NCBI RefSeq assembly: GCF_007002745.1
Contig: NZ_SGNY01000008.1
Span: 62,001 to 126,000 of the forward strand
Direction of reading: 5' to 3'
DNA: 64,000 nt
DNA from: Martinezella rhizogenes
GTDB lineage: Bacteria; Pseudomonadota; Alphaproteobacteria; Rhizobiales; Rhizobiaceae
The position numbers and the translations under genes were made by a program. Below the pieces are notes generated by a model that was not told the DNA's origin, did not search any database, and worked only from the letters and a program-made list of their open reading frames with translations. Positions 9,966 through 20,677 of this stretch are shown piece after piece; positions within the stretch are counted from its first letter, which is position 1; each line of letters starts with the position of its first letter.

Positions 9966-10552
9966 ACGCCCTGCGTTCCCGGATTTTCGAACTTCTTGCT
10001 GATGAAGGCCGAGCCTGCAAGCCCGAAGCGCCACGGATAATCCACCGCGCGGCTGATGCCGATACGCCTGCCGCTGGTAATCGCGGCGGCTTCCTGTCGT
10101 AAACGCAGAAAAAACGGAGGGGCGTCGAGCGGCATGCCGTCCATGTCGCCGGTAATCGCCATGGCCTGACAAAGCCTGCCGGGGCCGGAACACAGAAGTT
10201 TTGGCTTGTCGGTTCCCCGCCGCAGTTTCATCATGTCCAGACCGGTCAGAGGTTCGATGGCGCGCAGAAGCACCGCAGAGCCGGGCGCACAGACGAAATT
10301 CGCGCACCAGTGAATGCCATAGGACCGATAGACATAGAGATGGCCGGCCGGGCCGAACATTGCCCTGTTGCGCGGGGTTTGCCCGTTGAAGGCGTGGGAC
10401 GCCGGGTCGTCGGGATGATAGGCTTCGGTTTCCACGATGATGCCGCCGGCATTGCCGACGCGAAATTCCACGCCGATGAGCGCACGGGCGACATCCAGCG
10501 CGTCTCGCTTGAAGAAACTCGCCTGCATTTCCGGGCTAAAGGCCTGATTCAT
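9962..10552 (-). CDS. DNA-3-methyladenine glycosylase (AAG/MPG family)
   Basis: Removes alkylated purines from DNA in base-excision repair. 196 residues, normal for bacterial AAG homologues. Visible are the catalytic-site region VETEAYHPDDPASHAFNG, the family motif TPRNRAMFGPAGHLYVYRSY and CSGPGRLCQAMAI. The frame is open 8 codons upstream (10576), but that ATG lacks a ribosome site, whereas the one at 10552 follows AAGGGG. Single gene, ending tail-to-tail with the small proline-rich gene. Confidence 0.93.
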   Translation of the reverse strand: MNQAFSPEMQASFFKRDALDVARALIGVEFRVGNAGGIIVETEAYHPDDPASHAFNGQTPRNRAMFGPAGHLYVYRSYGIHWCANFVCAPGSAVLLRAIEPLTGLDMMKLRRGTDKPKLLCSGPGRLCQAMAITGDMDGMPLDAPPFFLRLRQEAAAITSGRRIGISRAVDYPWRFGLAGSAFISKKFENPGTQGV

Positions 10553-10619
10553 CTGGAACCCCTTCCGCTCTGCCATCGTTGTGAATTCAGGTTTCAGTGT
10601 TACCGCATCGGATTGATAG

Positions 10620-11815
<1,196 letters not shown>

Positions 11816-11990
11816 GTTGATCCATTTGCCCTGCTGACGCGTGCCTCACGGGCTTGTGTCCCTATGATTAACGAAAGGGTAACGTCTGTTCACGAGACTT
11901 TGTCCATGTGCGAGGTTGCCGCGTTATGGCCACCTTCGCTAGTTAAGCGTCTGCCGGAAAGGCGGGCAAATCAGGCGGGCAGAACGATCC

Positions 11991-13046
11991 ATGGACATGA
12001 AGGCATTGCTGGATTTCGCAGTTGCGGGGTTACGGCTGAAGGTGATGGCGGGGGTAAGAGTAGCTGCGGTCGTCGCGATCGGCGGCGGTCTTGCTGCGTG
12101 CACCTCCATGGGTCTCGATAGCGTCAAGAAGGACCCGCCGAAGCTGTCGTCCAAGATGATGGCGCAGATGTCCGCCAAGAGCATGCGGCCGGAAAGCCCG
12201 GTCCTCGTTCGTATTTTCAAGCAGGAAAGCGAACTTGAGGTCTGGAAGATCGACAAGACCGGAAGCTATGCGCTGCTGAAGACCTATCCCATGTGCCGCT
12301 GGTCCGGAAAGCTTGGACCGAAGATGAAGACCGGTGACCGGCAGGCGCCGGAAGGTTTTTATCACGTCTCGGCCGGCATGCTGAATCCGAATTCGCAATA
12401 TTACGTCTCCTTCAATCTCGGTTATCCCAACCGGCTGGAATCGGCGCTCGGTTACACCGGCGAAGCGCTGATGGTGCATGGCGCCTGTTCGTCGTCTGGC
12501 TGCTACGCCATGACCGACCAACAGGTGGGCGAGATTTACGCCGTCGTGGCGCGCGCGCTGCAGGGCGGGCAGGATCGTTTCCAGGTGCAGGCCTATCCCT
12601 TCCGTATGAGTGCACGAAACATGGTGGCGCATCGCGACGATCCCAACATGCCCTTCTGGCGCACGCTCAAGGAAGGCTACGACTATTTCGAGGTGACGCG
12701 CCGCCAGCCGAAGGTCTCCGTTTGCGGCCGGCGCTATGTCTTCAACAGCGAATTCGCCGAAGGTGAACCTGCCGATCCTCTGGCCGCCTGCCCGCCAGCC
12801 ATCAATCAGCCGGACCCGGCGGTGGCATCGAAACTGGCCGAGGAACAACAAAAAATTGCCGCTGCGATGAACGAGGGAACTTCCGCCCCACTCAGCGCGT
12901 ATGTAGACGGCGGCATGCATCCGAGCTTCCGTGCCATTCTGAAATCCAGCGGCGCCAAGTCCATGGCATCGCAGGTTTCCGGCACGAAGTACCCTATCAG
13001 CCGCCCCGATGCGGCGCTGGCAGACCCCTTTGCCAGTGTGAGATGA
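11991..13046 (+). CDS. L,D-transpeptidase-family (YafK-like) lipoprotein
   Basis: Probable cell-envelope enzyme acting on peptidoglycan from the periplasm. A hydrophobic N-terminus ends in a lipobox (GGGLAAC, Cys about residue 37). The YkuD/L,D-transpeptidase active site is clear as MVHGACSSSGCYAMTD, the YafK-type version, with the catalytic Cys after SSSG. An in-frame ATG at 12045 (MAGVRVAAVVAIGGG) would give a more typical short lipoprotein signal peptide and may be the true start. 351 residues from the first ATG. Followed after 19 nt by a second L,D-transpeptidase gene. Confidence 0.87.
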   Translation: MDMKALLDFAVAGLRLKVMAGVRVAAVVAIGGGLAACTSMGLDSVKKDPPKLSSKMMAQMSAKSMRPESPVLVRIFKQESELEVWKIDKTGSYALLKTYPMCRWSGKLGPKMKTGDRQAPEGFYHVSAGMLNPNSQYYVSFNLGYPNRLESALGYTGEALMVHGACSSSGCYAMTDQQVGEIYAVVARALQGGQDRFQVQAYPFRMSARNMVAHRDDPNMPFWRTLKEGYDYFEVTRRQPKVSVCGRRYVFNSEFAEGEPADPLAACPPAINQPDPAVASKLAEEQQKIAAAMNEGTSAPLSAYVDGGMHPSFRAILKSSGAKSMASQVSGTKYPISRPDAALADPFASVR

Positions 13047-13065
13047 CGTAAATGAGGTTTTTCAA

Positions 13066-13851
13066 TTGAACGAGACGACAACGACCCGGCGGGGTTTCCT
13101 GCTTGGAGCAGGTGGGTTGGCGCTTGCCGGCCTTGCAGGCTGCAACACCACGGCGCGTGAAGCCGCACGGCCGGCCGCCCCCGCGGAAGATCCGATGTAT
13201 GCGCTGATGTACGGCCCTAAGCCGGACGAGCAGTTTCCGCTGCCGGAAATTCCCTATAAGCGGATTCCGCGCCAGTTCCTGCGGCAGATGGTGGCCAATC
13301 CGACGGGCGAGCGCCCCGGCGTCATCGTCGTCGATACGGCTAACCATTTCCTTTACCTCACCTATGAGAACGGTCAGGCCATGCGTTATGGCGTCGGCCT
13401 CGGACGTGCGGGTTTTGAATGGGCCGGCCGCGGCGTCATTCAGTACAAGCGCCAGTGGCCGCGCTGGACGCCGCCTGATGAAATGATCGCCCGCCAGCCG
13501 GAGCTGGAGCCCTATAGCAGCCGAAATGGCGGCATGGAGCCGGGCCTCAAGAACCCGCTCGGCGCGCGTGCGCTCTATATTTTCAAGGACGGCAAGGACA
13601 CGATCTACCGCCTGCACGGTTCGCCGGAATGGTGGACCATCGGCAAGTCGGTATCATCAGGCTGCGTGCGCCTCATCAACCAGGACATCGTCGATCTCTA
13701 TAATCGCGTGCCGGATGGTACGCCGATCGTGGTGACGGCGCTTGGCCCGGCGCAGCAGGGCGTGCCGATCGGCCAGGAAGGCGTGCCCGTTGCCCAATAT
13801 GGCAATGGCGTGGTTGGCGACGGCCTGTCGCAGCCGGTTCAGACCTACTGA
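13066..13851 (+). CDS. L,D-transpeptidase (ErfK/YbiS/YnhG family), Tat/lipoprotein signal
   Basis: Periplasmic peptidoglycan cross-linking or lipoprotein-attachment enzyme of 261 residues. A TTG start follows a GAGG site. The N-terminus combines a twin-arginine-like motif (TTRRGFLLG) with a lipobox (GLAGC). The YkuD domain starts at PGVIVVDTANHFLYL, and the catalytic motif is HGSPEWW..SSGCVRLINQD with the active-site Cys. It lies 19 nt after another L,D-transpeptidase gene; a terminator follows. Confidence 0.9.
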   Translation: MNETTTTRRGFLLGAGGLALAGLAGCNTTAREAARPAAPAEDPMYALMYGPKPDEQFPLPEIPYKRIPRQFLRQMVANPTGERPGVIVVDTANHFLYLTYENGQAMRYGVGLGRAGFEWAGRGVIQYKRQWPRWTPPDEMIARQPELEPYSSRNGGMEPGLKNPLGARALYIFKDGKDTIYRLHGSPEWWTIGKSVSSGCVRLINQDIVDLYNRVPDGTPIVVTALGPAQQGVPIGQEGVPVAQYGNGVVGDGLSQPVQTY

Positions 13852-13862
13852 CAGACAAAAAA

Positions 13863-13892
13863 TTTCCAGCCGCTGAAGTCAGCGGCTGGAAA
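13863..13892. terminator. Terminator hairpin between L,D-transpeptidase and mcp genes
   Basis: TTTCCAGCCGCTGA pairs perfectly with TCAGCGGCTGGAAA (14 bp) around a 2-nt centre. It lies between two convergent genes, 11 nt after the + strand stop and 32 nt before the - strand stop, preceded by an A-run that becomes a U-tract for the minus strand. Confidence 0.8.
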
Positions 13893-13924
13893 CGATGGAC
13901 GAATTGCAGCGCAATGCGCTCGCC

Positions 13925-15745
13925 TCAGGCCACGTGACGGATAACGTCATGCCCACCAATATCTTCCATATCCAGACGGAAACGTGAAACCAGCGCGCGC
14001 AGCTTTGCCGTTTCCGCGGCAAGCGTTGCCGAAGCGGCGGTGGATTGTTCCACCATGGCCGCATTCTGCTGGGTGGCGTGATCCATGGAGTTCACGGCAG
14101 CATTGATTTCGGCAAGTCCCGTCGATTGTTCGGCGGCGGATGTCGCAATCGCGGTCATGTGCTGGTCGATGCCGGCGATGCGTTCGCCAATATCCTTCAG
14201 CGCCGTACCGGTATCGAGAACCAGCTTCACGCCACTTTCCACTTCCGCTGATGATTGGCGGATATGGTCGCGGATTTCGCTTGCGGCCTTTGCGGAGCGC
14301 TGGGCGAGGTCGCGCACTTCCTGCGCCACCACGGCAAAGCCTTTGCCGGCCTCACCGGCACGGGCGGCCTCCACCCCGGCATTCAGCGCCAGAAGATTGG
14401 TCTGGAAGGCGATTTCGTCGATGACGCCGATGATGCCGGTAATCTGCCGCGACGATGTCTCGATGCGGCGCATCGCCTCTTCGGCGTGGCTGACCACCTC
14501 AACCGATTTCAGGGCGCTGTGGTTGGCGTCGGTGGCGGCAAGCCGCGCCTCGGATGTGCGTTTGTTGGCGTTTGAAACATTGGCCGTGATTTCCTCGAGC
14601 GCTGCGGCGGTCTGTTCGAGCGAGGCTGCCTGATTTTCCGTACGGCGGGAAAGGTCGCCGGCGCCGGCGGCAATCTCACGGCTGCTGCCGTCAATCGTGC
14701 CGATGCCATCGGAAATCGCAAATAATGTTTCGGCCAGCTGCCGGACAGAACTGTTGAAATCGTGCCGCAGGGCTTCAAATTGCGGGGCGAAGGCCTGATC
14801 GAGCTGGAAGGCCAGATCACCCGAAGCCAGCCGCTTCAAACCGGCTGCGAGGCCGGATGTGGCGATGCGCAGCCGTTCGGAGGCGTCTTCCTCGGCCTGC
14901 TGGCGGGTTGCCTCCTGATCGGCCTGCGCCTGTTGGCGGGCCGCTGCCGCCTGTTCTTCAAGCGCCCGGTTGGCGATTGCCGCCTGCCGGAAGACTTCGA
15001 CGGCAACGGACATGGAGCCGATCTCATCCCTGCGATCGATGCCGGAGGGTGGCTGAGACGTATCGCCGCCCGCCAATGTTTCCATATTCTTTGACAATTG
15101 CAGGATGGGTTGGATAACCGATCTGCGGGTGAGAAGGAAAAGCCCGACGGAGAAAATTGACGCCAGAACCAGCAGGGCCTTCAAGGCAAGGTTGATGGTC
15201 GCCTTGGTCTTTTCGCTTTCGGCAGAGGCGGCATCGGACAGGGCCTCGATCTGGTCGCCGGCCGTTTCCATCGCTTTTTCAAGCGCCGAAAATTGCCGCA
15301 TGAATTCGGGCATCAGCTTGATCGCCTCTTCCGGGCGGGAGCCCGCAAGGCCGACAACCGCATTGGCGGCTTCCATATAAGCAAGCAGCGGTTTTTCGAC
15401 GCCGTCGATCACGGCCTTGACGTTTGTGCCTGCTGACAGGGACCTGTTGGCCTCGATCATTTCGCGGAAGCTGGCTTCATGTTCGCCAAGGTCAGCCTCA
15501 ACCGTCTTGAGGTCTAGGCCCATGCTGGCATTGGTGGAGAGAATGGCGGCAAGTACGTCGGAACGTAATGCATCATGCATCATGTCCGCCTGCATGTGGT
15601 TGCGCAGCACTTCGGCCGAAAGTGCAACATATTCACTGTTGCGGTTCAGCGTTTCCGTTGCCCACATGCCAACGCCCGTGGCGGCGCCGGTGATGGAAAA
15701 GATCGCAATGCTTGCCAATATTATCTTTTTCTGAATCGACGCCAT
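13925..15745 (-). CDS. Methyl-accepting chemotaxis protein
   Basis: Inner-membrane chemoreceptor of 606 residues. TM1 is at about 8-30, then a periplasmic four-helix-type sensor domain, TM2 about 188-207 ([20 protein letters not shown]), HAMP ([16 protein letters not shown]), a second HAMP-like linker and the cytoplasmic signalling hairpin. The tip is [20 protein letters not shown], with Gly where Ala is usual. No CheR-tethering pentapeptide is seen at the C-terminus ([10 protein letters not shown]). Monocistronic; the ligand is unknown. It sits downstream of an aminotransferase gene but behind a terminator. Confidence 0.93.
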   Translation of the reverse strand: MASIQKKIILASIAIFSITGAATGVGMWATETLNRNSEYVALSAEVLRNHMQADMMHDALRSDVLAAILSTNASMGLDLKTVEADLGEHEASFREMIEANRSLSAGTNVKAVIDGVEKPLLAYMEAANAVVGLAGSRPEEAIKLMPEFMRQFSALEKAMETAGDQIEALSDAASAESEKTKATINLALKALLVLASIFSVGLFLLTRRSVIQPILQLSKNMETLAGGDTSQPPSGIDRRDEIGSMSVAVEVFRQAAIANRALEEQAAAARQQAQADQEATRQQAEEDASERLRIATSGLAAGLKRLASGDLAFQLDQAFAPQFEALRHDFNSSVRQLAETLFAISDGIGTIDGSSREIAAGAGDLSRRTENQAASLEQTAAALEEITANVSNANKRTSEARLAATDANHSALKSVEVVSHAEEAMRRIETSSRQITGIIGVIDEIAFQTNLLALNAGVEAARAGEAGKGFAVVAQEVRDLAQRSAKAASEIRDHIRQSSAEVESGVKLVLDTGTALKDIGERIAGIDQHMTAIATSAAEQSTGLAEINAAVNSMDHATQQNAAMVEQSTAASATLAAETAKLRALVSRFRLDMEDIGGHDVIRHVA

Positions 15746-15840
15746 GGGGACGTTCCCGCGCTGTTGGTTATACTGCGGGAAAATAATAGAACATGCTTAA
15801 TAAATGATCTATGTACGCTATGTTTTTGATAAAAATGAGA

Positions 15841-15868
15841 AAAGGCTGCAATTTCTATTGCAGCCTTT
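15841..15868 (-). terminator. Rho-independent terminator of the transaminase gene
   Basis: Read on the minus strand, AAAGGCTGCAA and TTGCAGCCTTT form a perfect 11-bp stem with a 6-nt loop, followed by TTCTCATTTTT. It lies 23 nt beyond the stop of the gene at 15891 and separates it from mcp. Confidence 0.85.
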
Positions 15869-15890
15869 CTTATATTAGAAGTTTATACTT

Positions 15891-17225
15891 TTAATTTGCG
15901 CGTTTCAACGCATCACCGAGAATCGAGACGATGTCATCGAAATGGGATTTTTCGGCGATCAGCGGCGGCGAAAGCGCAATGATATCGCCGGTGACCCGGA
16001 CAAGCAGGCCGCGCTCAAAGCAATCCACAAAGATGTCATAGGCGCGTGCGCCGATGGCGCCGTCGCGCGATTGCAGTTCGATGCCGGCAATGAGGCCGAT
16101 GGTGCGTATGTCGATAACGTTTGGCAGACCCTTCAGCGAATGGATGGCATCGTGCCAGTCATCCTGCAATTGCGATGCGCGGGTGAAAAGGCCTTCGTCG
16201 CGATAGATATCGAGCGCGGCGATGCCGGCGGCGCAGGCGACGGGATGGCCGGAATAGGTGTAGCCATGGAACAGCTCGATCTGGCTTTCCGGGCCATGCA
16301 TCAGCGCATCATGCACCTTACGGCTGGTGAAGACGGCACCCATGGGGATCGCGCCATTGGTCAGCCCCTTGGCGGTGGTGACGATATCAGGCGTAACACC
16401 GAAATAGTTGCTGGCGAAGGATGAGCCCATGCGGCCGAAACCGGTGATTACTTCATCGAAAATGAGGAGAATGCCGTGCTTGTCGCAGATGGCACGCAGG
16501 CGCTCCAGATAACCCTTCGGCGGCACCAGCACGCCGGTGGAGCCGGCCACCGGCTCAACGATGCAGGCAGCGATGGTTTCAGCGCCATGCAGGGCGACCA
16601 GCCGTTCCAGATCGTCGGCAAGCTCGGCGCCGTGCTCGGGCTGACCCTTCACGAAGCTGTTCTTTGCGGGATCATGGGTGTGACGCAGATGGTCGGCCGG
16701 TATCTGCGGGAAAACCCGGCGATTGTTGACGAGGCCGCCAACGGAGATGCCGCCGAAACCGACGCCGTGGTAACCGCGCTCACGGCCGATCAGGCGGCTG
16801 CGGGTGCCCTGGCCGATGGCGCGCTGATAGGCGATGGCGATCTTCAGCGCCGTATCGACCGATTCAGAGCCTGAGCCGGTGTAGAAAATGCGATCAAGCT
16901 TTGCCCCTTCAGGGCCGGGGGCGACTTCCGCCAGCCGCTCGGCGAATTCGAAGGCGACGGGGTGGCCCATCTGGAAGGAGGGTGCGTAATCCATGGTCGA
17001 AAGCTGGTGTTTGACGGCGGAGGCGATCTGCTGGCGGCCATGACCGAGATTGACGCACCACAGGCCAGCCGTACCATCGAGAACCTGACGGCCGTCATTG
17101 CTGGTGTAATACATGCCCTCGGCGCTCGTCAGCAGGCGGGGATTGGCCTTGAACTGCCGGTTGGCGGTAAACGGCATCCAGTAGCTGTCGAGCGAGGTGG
17201 AATTGGATCGGCTGGGGTTGTCCAT
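15891..17225 (-). CDS. Omega-amino acid (beta-alanine):pyruvate aminotransferase, class III
   Basis: PLP-dependent transaminase of 444 residues that most resembles beta-alanine/omega-amino-acid:pyruvate aminotransferases. Motifs: DGTAGLWCVNLGHGR, the PLP phosphate-binding GSGSESVDTALK, ERGYHGVGFGG, LIFDEVITGFGRMG and the Schiff-base lysine in TTAKGLTNG. The frame is open upstream to 17468, but the ATG at 17225 follows AGGAGA and gives the normal family length; the extra part overlaps the divergent regulator. It is probably controlled by that XRE-cupin regulator. Confidence 0.87.
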   Translation of the reverse strand: MDNPSRSNSTSLDSYWMPFTANRQFKANPRLLTSAEGMYYTSNDGRQVLDGTAGLWCVNLGHGRQQIASAVKHQLSTMDYAPSFQMGHPVAFEFAERLAEVAPGPEGAKLDRIFYTGSGSESVDTALKIAIAYQRAIGQGTRSRLIGRERGYHGVGFGGISVGGLVNNRRVFPQIPADHLRHTHDPAKNSFVKGQPEHGAELADDLERLVALHGAETIAACIVEPVAGSTGVLVPPKGYLERLRAICDKHGILLIFDEVITGFGRMGSSFASNYFGVTPDIVTTAKGLTNGAIPMGAVFTSRKVHDALMHGPESQIELFHGYTYSGHPVACAAGIAALDIYRDEGLFTRASQLQDDWHDAIHSLKGLPNVIDIRTIGLIAGIELQSRDGAIGARAYDIFVDCFERGLLVRVTGDIIALSPPLIAEKSHFDDIVSILGDALKRAN

Positions 17226-17371
17226 AATGGTTCTCCTGTTCGTTGCCGATGATTGAAAGCTATTTTCCAGACTGAACAAGCCCTTTTCTCTCTGTGGCCA
17301 AGTCATTGAAAATGCTGTAGGCGAAATGCAGTATTTTCGATATTTCGAACAACGATAACGGGGGCAGCAGC

Positions 17372-17920
17372 ATGTCGGTGGATATTGGCGGGCGTTTGCG
17401 CCATTTGCGGCTGCGTCACAACATTTCCCAGCGTGAACTGGCAAGGCGCGCCGGCGTGACCAATTCAACGATTTCGCTGATCGAGAGCAATACCTCCAAC
17501 CCGTCCGTCGGCGCGCTGAAGCGTATTCTCGATGGCATACCCATTGGTCTCGCCGAGTTTTTCGCCTTCGAGCCGGAGACGAATCGCAAGGCCTTCTATC
17601 GGGCGGATGAGTTGGTCGAGATCGGCAAGGGGCCGATCTCCTTCCGGCAGGTGGGCGACAATGTCTTCGGTCGCAGCCTGCAAATCCTGAAGGAATGTTA
17701 CCAGCCGGGCGCCGATACCGGCAAGGTCCCGCTGGTGCATGATGGCGAGGAGGGGGGCATCATCCTCTCCGGGCGTCTGGAAGTGACGGTTGATGAGGAG
17801 CGGCGGGTGCTGGGGCCGGGTGATGCCTATTATTTCGAAAGCCGCAGGCCGCATCGCTTCCGTTGCATCGGGCCGGTCCCGTGCGAAGTCATCAGCGCCT
17901 GTACGCCGCCCACCTTCTGA
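17372..17920 (+). CDS. XRE-family regulator with cupin domain (PuuR-like)
   Basis: 182-residue regulator. The N-terminal helix-turn-helix covers about residues 7-62 (LRHLRLRHNISQRELARRAG, TNSTISLIES); the C-terminal cupin (HDGEEGGIILSGRLEVTVD, LGPGDAYYFESRRPHRF) binds an effector. This architecture is common next to amine/amino-acid catabolism genes. It is divergent from the omega-aminotransferase gene with 146 bp between starts, and the short repeat TTTTCGATATTTCGAA at 17334-17349 could be part of its operator. Regulation of the transaminase is inferred from position. Confidence 0.85.
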   Translation: MSVDIGGRLRHLRLRHNISQRELARRAGVTNSTISLIESNTSNPSVGALKRILDGIPIGLAEFFAFEPETNRKAFYRADELVEIGKGPISFRQVGDNVFGRSLQILKECYQPGADTGKVPLVHDGEEGGIILSGRLEVTVDEERRVLGPGDAYYFESRRPHRFRCIGPVPCEVISACTPPTF

Positions 17921-18539
17921 TTCCACTGCGTTTTGCTTGATGTGAGGTTCTGAAAGCGCTCTGCCTGTCGCAGGCAGGGCCGAATCCGGGTTAGGGCTCG
18001 AATATTTTGAAGATATTCCGCGGCTCAAGCGCGGATTTTTGCCATTGTTTTGCCGCTTTTGCGCCGCTCTTGCAATTTTTCCATCGCTTTTTCTTGGCGA
18101 AGCCCGAGTGTCGGGTAAAAAAATCCCGGCTAATATGTCAAATTTTATATGCATTGCCGCAATCTTGCTGCGCCGCAAAAAAATTTAATAGTCTGTTACA
18201 CGCATGGCTGTTCTTGGCGTTCCTGTCTCATCCGATTAAGTCATAAGAAACATATAAGAAAAGACTGCATGTGGTCGAAAATACAATACATGCCGGGAGG
18301 CCACCCATGCTCTGCGCACATGGCCGCAGGCGCATTTGTTTCTTTTTTATGCAACCCTTAATATTGCCCTGGGGTTGATCGACCGCCACCGCAAGAAATC
18401 GCATAGACGGTCATGGGCAATGTGCCTTACAAAAAATCCATTAGCATCAAATTCCGAACACAGACTTGTTATCTCCTTTAGACGGAAATACGCGCCTTCG
18501 GGCACCGACCAATCGCAAAACATAAATGGAGTTCACTCT
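17921..18539. other. Long non-coding upstream region of exoY
   Basis: 619 bp without a convincing gene. A small hairpin (CTGCCTG..CAGGCAG, 17961-17977) follows the regulator gene. The middle (about 18030-18270) is rich in T-runs and A-runs, unlike the GC-rich flanks, and probably holds the promoter and regulatory sites of the exo genes. Short frames here lack ribosome sites. The exoY ribosome site GGAG is at 18529-18532. Confidence 0.5.
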
Positions 18540-19220
18540 ATGAAGTCCGCGACCCAATCGGCTGAACAGACACTCAGCAGTTCCGAAGATTTCGATGTCA
18601 GTTTCCCTATCGGGGGCATCGCAAAACGCAGCTTCGATATGGCATCGGCTGCACTTGCGCTGCTCATCTTCAGCCCGATTTTCCTGTTGATCGCCGCTCT
18701 GGTGAAATTTTCCGATCCCGGCCCGATCTTTTATGGTCACCGGCGTGTGGGACATAATGGCCGCTATTTCCATTGCCTGAAATTCAGGACGATGGCGATG
18801 AACGGTGACGAGATGTTGCGGCAATATCTTGCCGCCAATCCGGAAGCCGCCGAAGAATGGCGCGCGACCCGCAAGCTCAAGAACGATCCGCGTGTCACCG
18901 CCGTCGGTGCCGTGCTGCGCAAGCTTAGCCTTGATGAACTGCCGCAGCTCCTCAACATCATCCGTGGTGAAATGAGCGTGGTTGGCCCGCGCCCCGTCGT
19001 TGACGAGGAACTGAGCTATTATGAAAGCGCTGCCGCTTATTATCTCAGCACCCGCCCTGGCCTGACCGGCCTGTGGCAGATCAGCGGCCGTAACGACGTC
19101 TCCTACAAGACCCGCGTGGCTTTCGACACGCAATATGTGCAGAACTGGTCGATGCGGCAGGATGTCTTCATCATCGTCAAGACCATTCCCGCCGTGTGCC
19201 TGTCGCGCGGCAGCTACTGA
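18540..19220 (+). CDS. exoY: Undecaprenyl-phosphate sugar transferase ExoY
   Basis: Membrane enzyme that loads the first sugar-1-phosphate (galactose in succinoglycan-type synthesis) onto the undecaprenyl lipid carrier. 226 residues, the size of S. meliloti ExoY. One N-terminal membrane helix (SAALALLIFSPIFLLIAALV) is followed by the bacterial sugar-transferase catalytic domain: KFRTM, DPRVTAVGAVLRK, SLDELPQLLN, GEMSVVGPRP and RPGLTGLWQISGR. The ATG at 18540 has a GGAG site; the frame is open earlier but without support. First of exoY-exoF-exoQ. Confidence 0.93.
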   Translation: MKSATQSAEQTLSSSEDFDVSFPIGGIAKRSFDMASAALALLIFSPIFLLIAALVKFSDPGPIFYGHRRVGHNGRYFHCLKFRTMAMNGDEMLRQYLAANPEAAEEWRATRKLKNDPRVTAVGAVLRKLSLDELPQLLNIIRGEMSVVGPRPVVDEELSYYESAAAYYLSTRPGLTGLWQISGRNDVSYKTRVAFDTQYVQNWSMRQDVFIIVKTIPAVCLSRGSY

Positions 19221-19410
19221 AATCAATATTGAGTTCGGCTTTATCGATTTTCGTTTCGACACGCACCCGACCGGGATCCCAAGTCCGGTCTTCGGGTGCG
19301 TCATTGGTGCTAACAATAGCGGCCGCTTCTGCGGCGCTGCGCAGCCGGCCTTGCCCGGTTGCCTATCGTCTGATCGCCTGCATGGCGCTCAGCAAACAGG
19401 GAGTCTCCCG

Positions 19411-20670
19411 ATGAACGGCCTTTTTGCCACCCCCCGCCGTCCGCTTGCCGCCCTCGTGCTTGCCGCTTCCGTCGCCCTGGCCGCACCGCTCTGCGCATTG
19501 GCGGCTGAGGGTGGGCAATATAAGCTCGGCACTGCCGACAAGCTGCGCATCCGTGTTGCCGAATGGCAGCCGGCCGATGGCAGCATCCGCAACTGGGACG
19601 TCATCAACGGCGATTATTCCGTCGGCCCATCCGGCGCGCTGTCCTTGCCATTTATCGGCCAGCTGGAGGTTTCGGGGAAAACGCCATCGGAAGTCGGTGA
19701 GGCGATCGGCGCCCAGCTTCAGAGCAAGTTCGCGCTTCGCAACCTGCCTTCGGCTTCCGTCGAAATCGCCCAGTTTCGGCCGATCTTTCTGAGCGGCGAC
19801 GTGCAGACACCGGGAGAATATCCCTATGCCGCCAATCTCACGGTGCTGAAGGCCGTCAGTCTCGCCGGCGGCCTGCGTCGCTCCGATGCCGGCCAGCGTT
19901 TTGCCCGCGACTTCATCAATGCACGCGGCGATGCCGCCGTCTACGACAACCAGCGGGCAAGGCTGCTCGCCCGTCAGGCGCGGTTGGTTGCCGAGGTCAA
20001 GGGCGATCAGGCCATCGCCAAGACGCCAGAAATGGAAAAGATCAGCGAAATCGATACGCTTCTGGCCAGCGAAAGCGCGCTGATGAAATCCCGTACCGAG
20101 CGTTATACGCTTCAGCTGAAGGCGCTGACGGATCTGCATGCCCTTTTGCAGAGCGAAGTCGAATCGCTGAATAAAAAATCGGAAACACAAAACCGTCAGC
20201 TCCAGCTCGCCAACGAGGACCGCGACCGCGTCAACCGGCTGAACGAGCAGGGGCTTGCACTGTCACAGCGGCGCATCTCGGCGGAAGAACGCGCGGCGGA
20301 GGTGGAATCCACCCTGCTTGATATCGACACGCAGTCGCTGCGCGCCAAGCAGGATATCAACAAGGCGACCCAGGACGAAATCAACCTGCGCAACGACTGG
20401 GTGGCACAGCGTTCCAAGGAATTGCAGGATACCGAAGCGGAACTCGACAAGCTCAATCTGCAGCTGACCACCAGCCGCGAATTGATGTCAGAGGCGCTGG
20501 CGCAATCGGCCGAAGCGATCCGTTTCGATCCGTCGGGTAAATCCGCGACCATCACCTATCTCGTGGTGCGTGAGGAAAACGGCAAACCGAAGGAAGTGAA
20601 GGTGGATGAAAACACCCTACTTCAGCCCGGCGACGTCATCAAGGTTTCGTCCGAAATCCTGATGCAGTGA
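19411..20670 (+). CDS. exoF: Polysaccharide export outer-membrane protein ExoF
   Basis: Wza/OMA-type periplasmic export protein of 419 residues. A signal peptide (LAALVLAASVALAAPLCALA) is followed by the poly-export domain (YKLGTADKLRIRVAEW..YSVGPSGALSLPFIGQLEVSG), a SLBB-like segment (LSGDVQTPGEYPYAANLTVL), a long coiled-coil at about 200-360 and a second SLBB-like C-terminus (LLQPGDVIKVSSEILMQ). The size matches S. meliloti ExoF. It lies 190 nt after exoY and 7 nt before exoQ; GGGAG precedes the ATG. Confidence 0.9.
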   Translation: MNGLFATPRRPLAALVLAASVALAAPLCALAAEGGQYKLGTADKLRIRVAEWQPADGSIRNWDVINGDYSVGPSGALSLPFIGQLEVSGKTPSEVGEAIGAQLQSKFALRNLPSASVEIAQFRPIFLSGDVQTPGEYPYAANLTVLKAVSLAGGLRRSDAGQRFARDFINARGDAAVYDNQRARLLARQARLVAEVKGDQAIAKTPEMEKISEIDTLLASESALMKSRTERYTLQLKALTDLHALLQSEVESLNKKSETQNRQLQLANEDRDRVNRLNEQGLALSQRRISAEERAAEVESTLLDIDTQSLRAKQDINKATQDEINLRNDWVAQRSKELQDTEAELDKLNLQLTTSRELMSEALAQSAEAIRFDPSGKSATITYLVVREENGKPKEVKVDENTLLQPGDVIKVSSEILMQ

Positions 20671-20677
20671 GGTTCGC

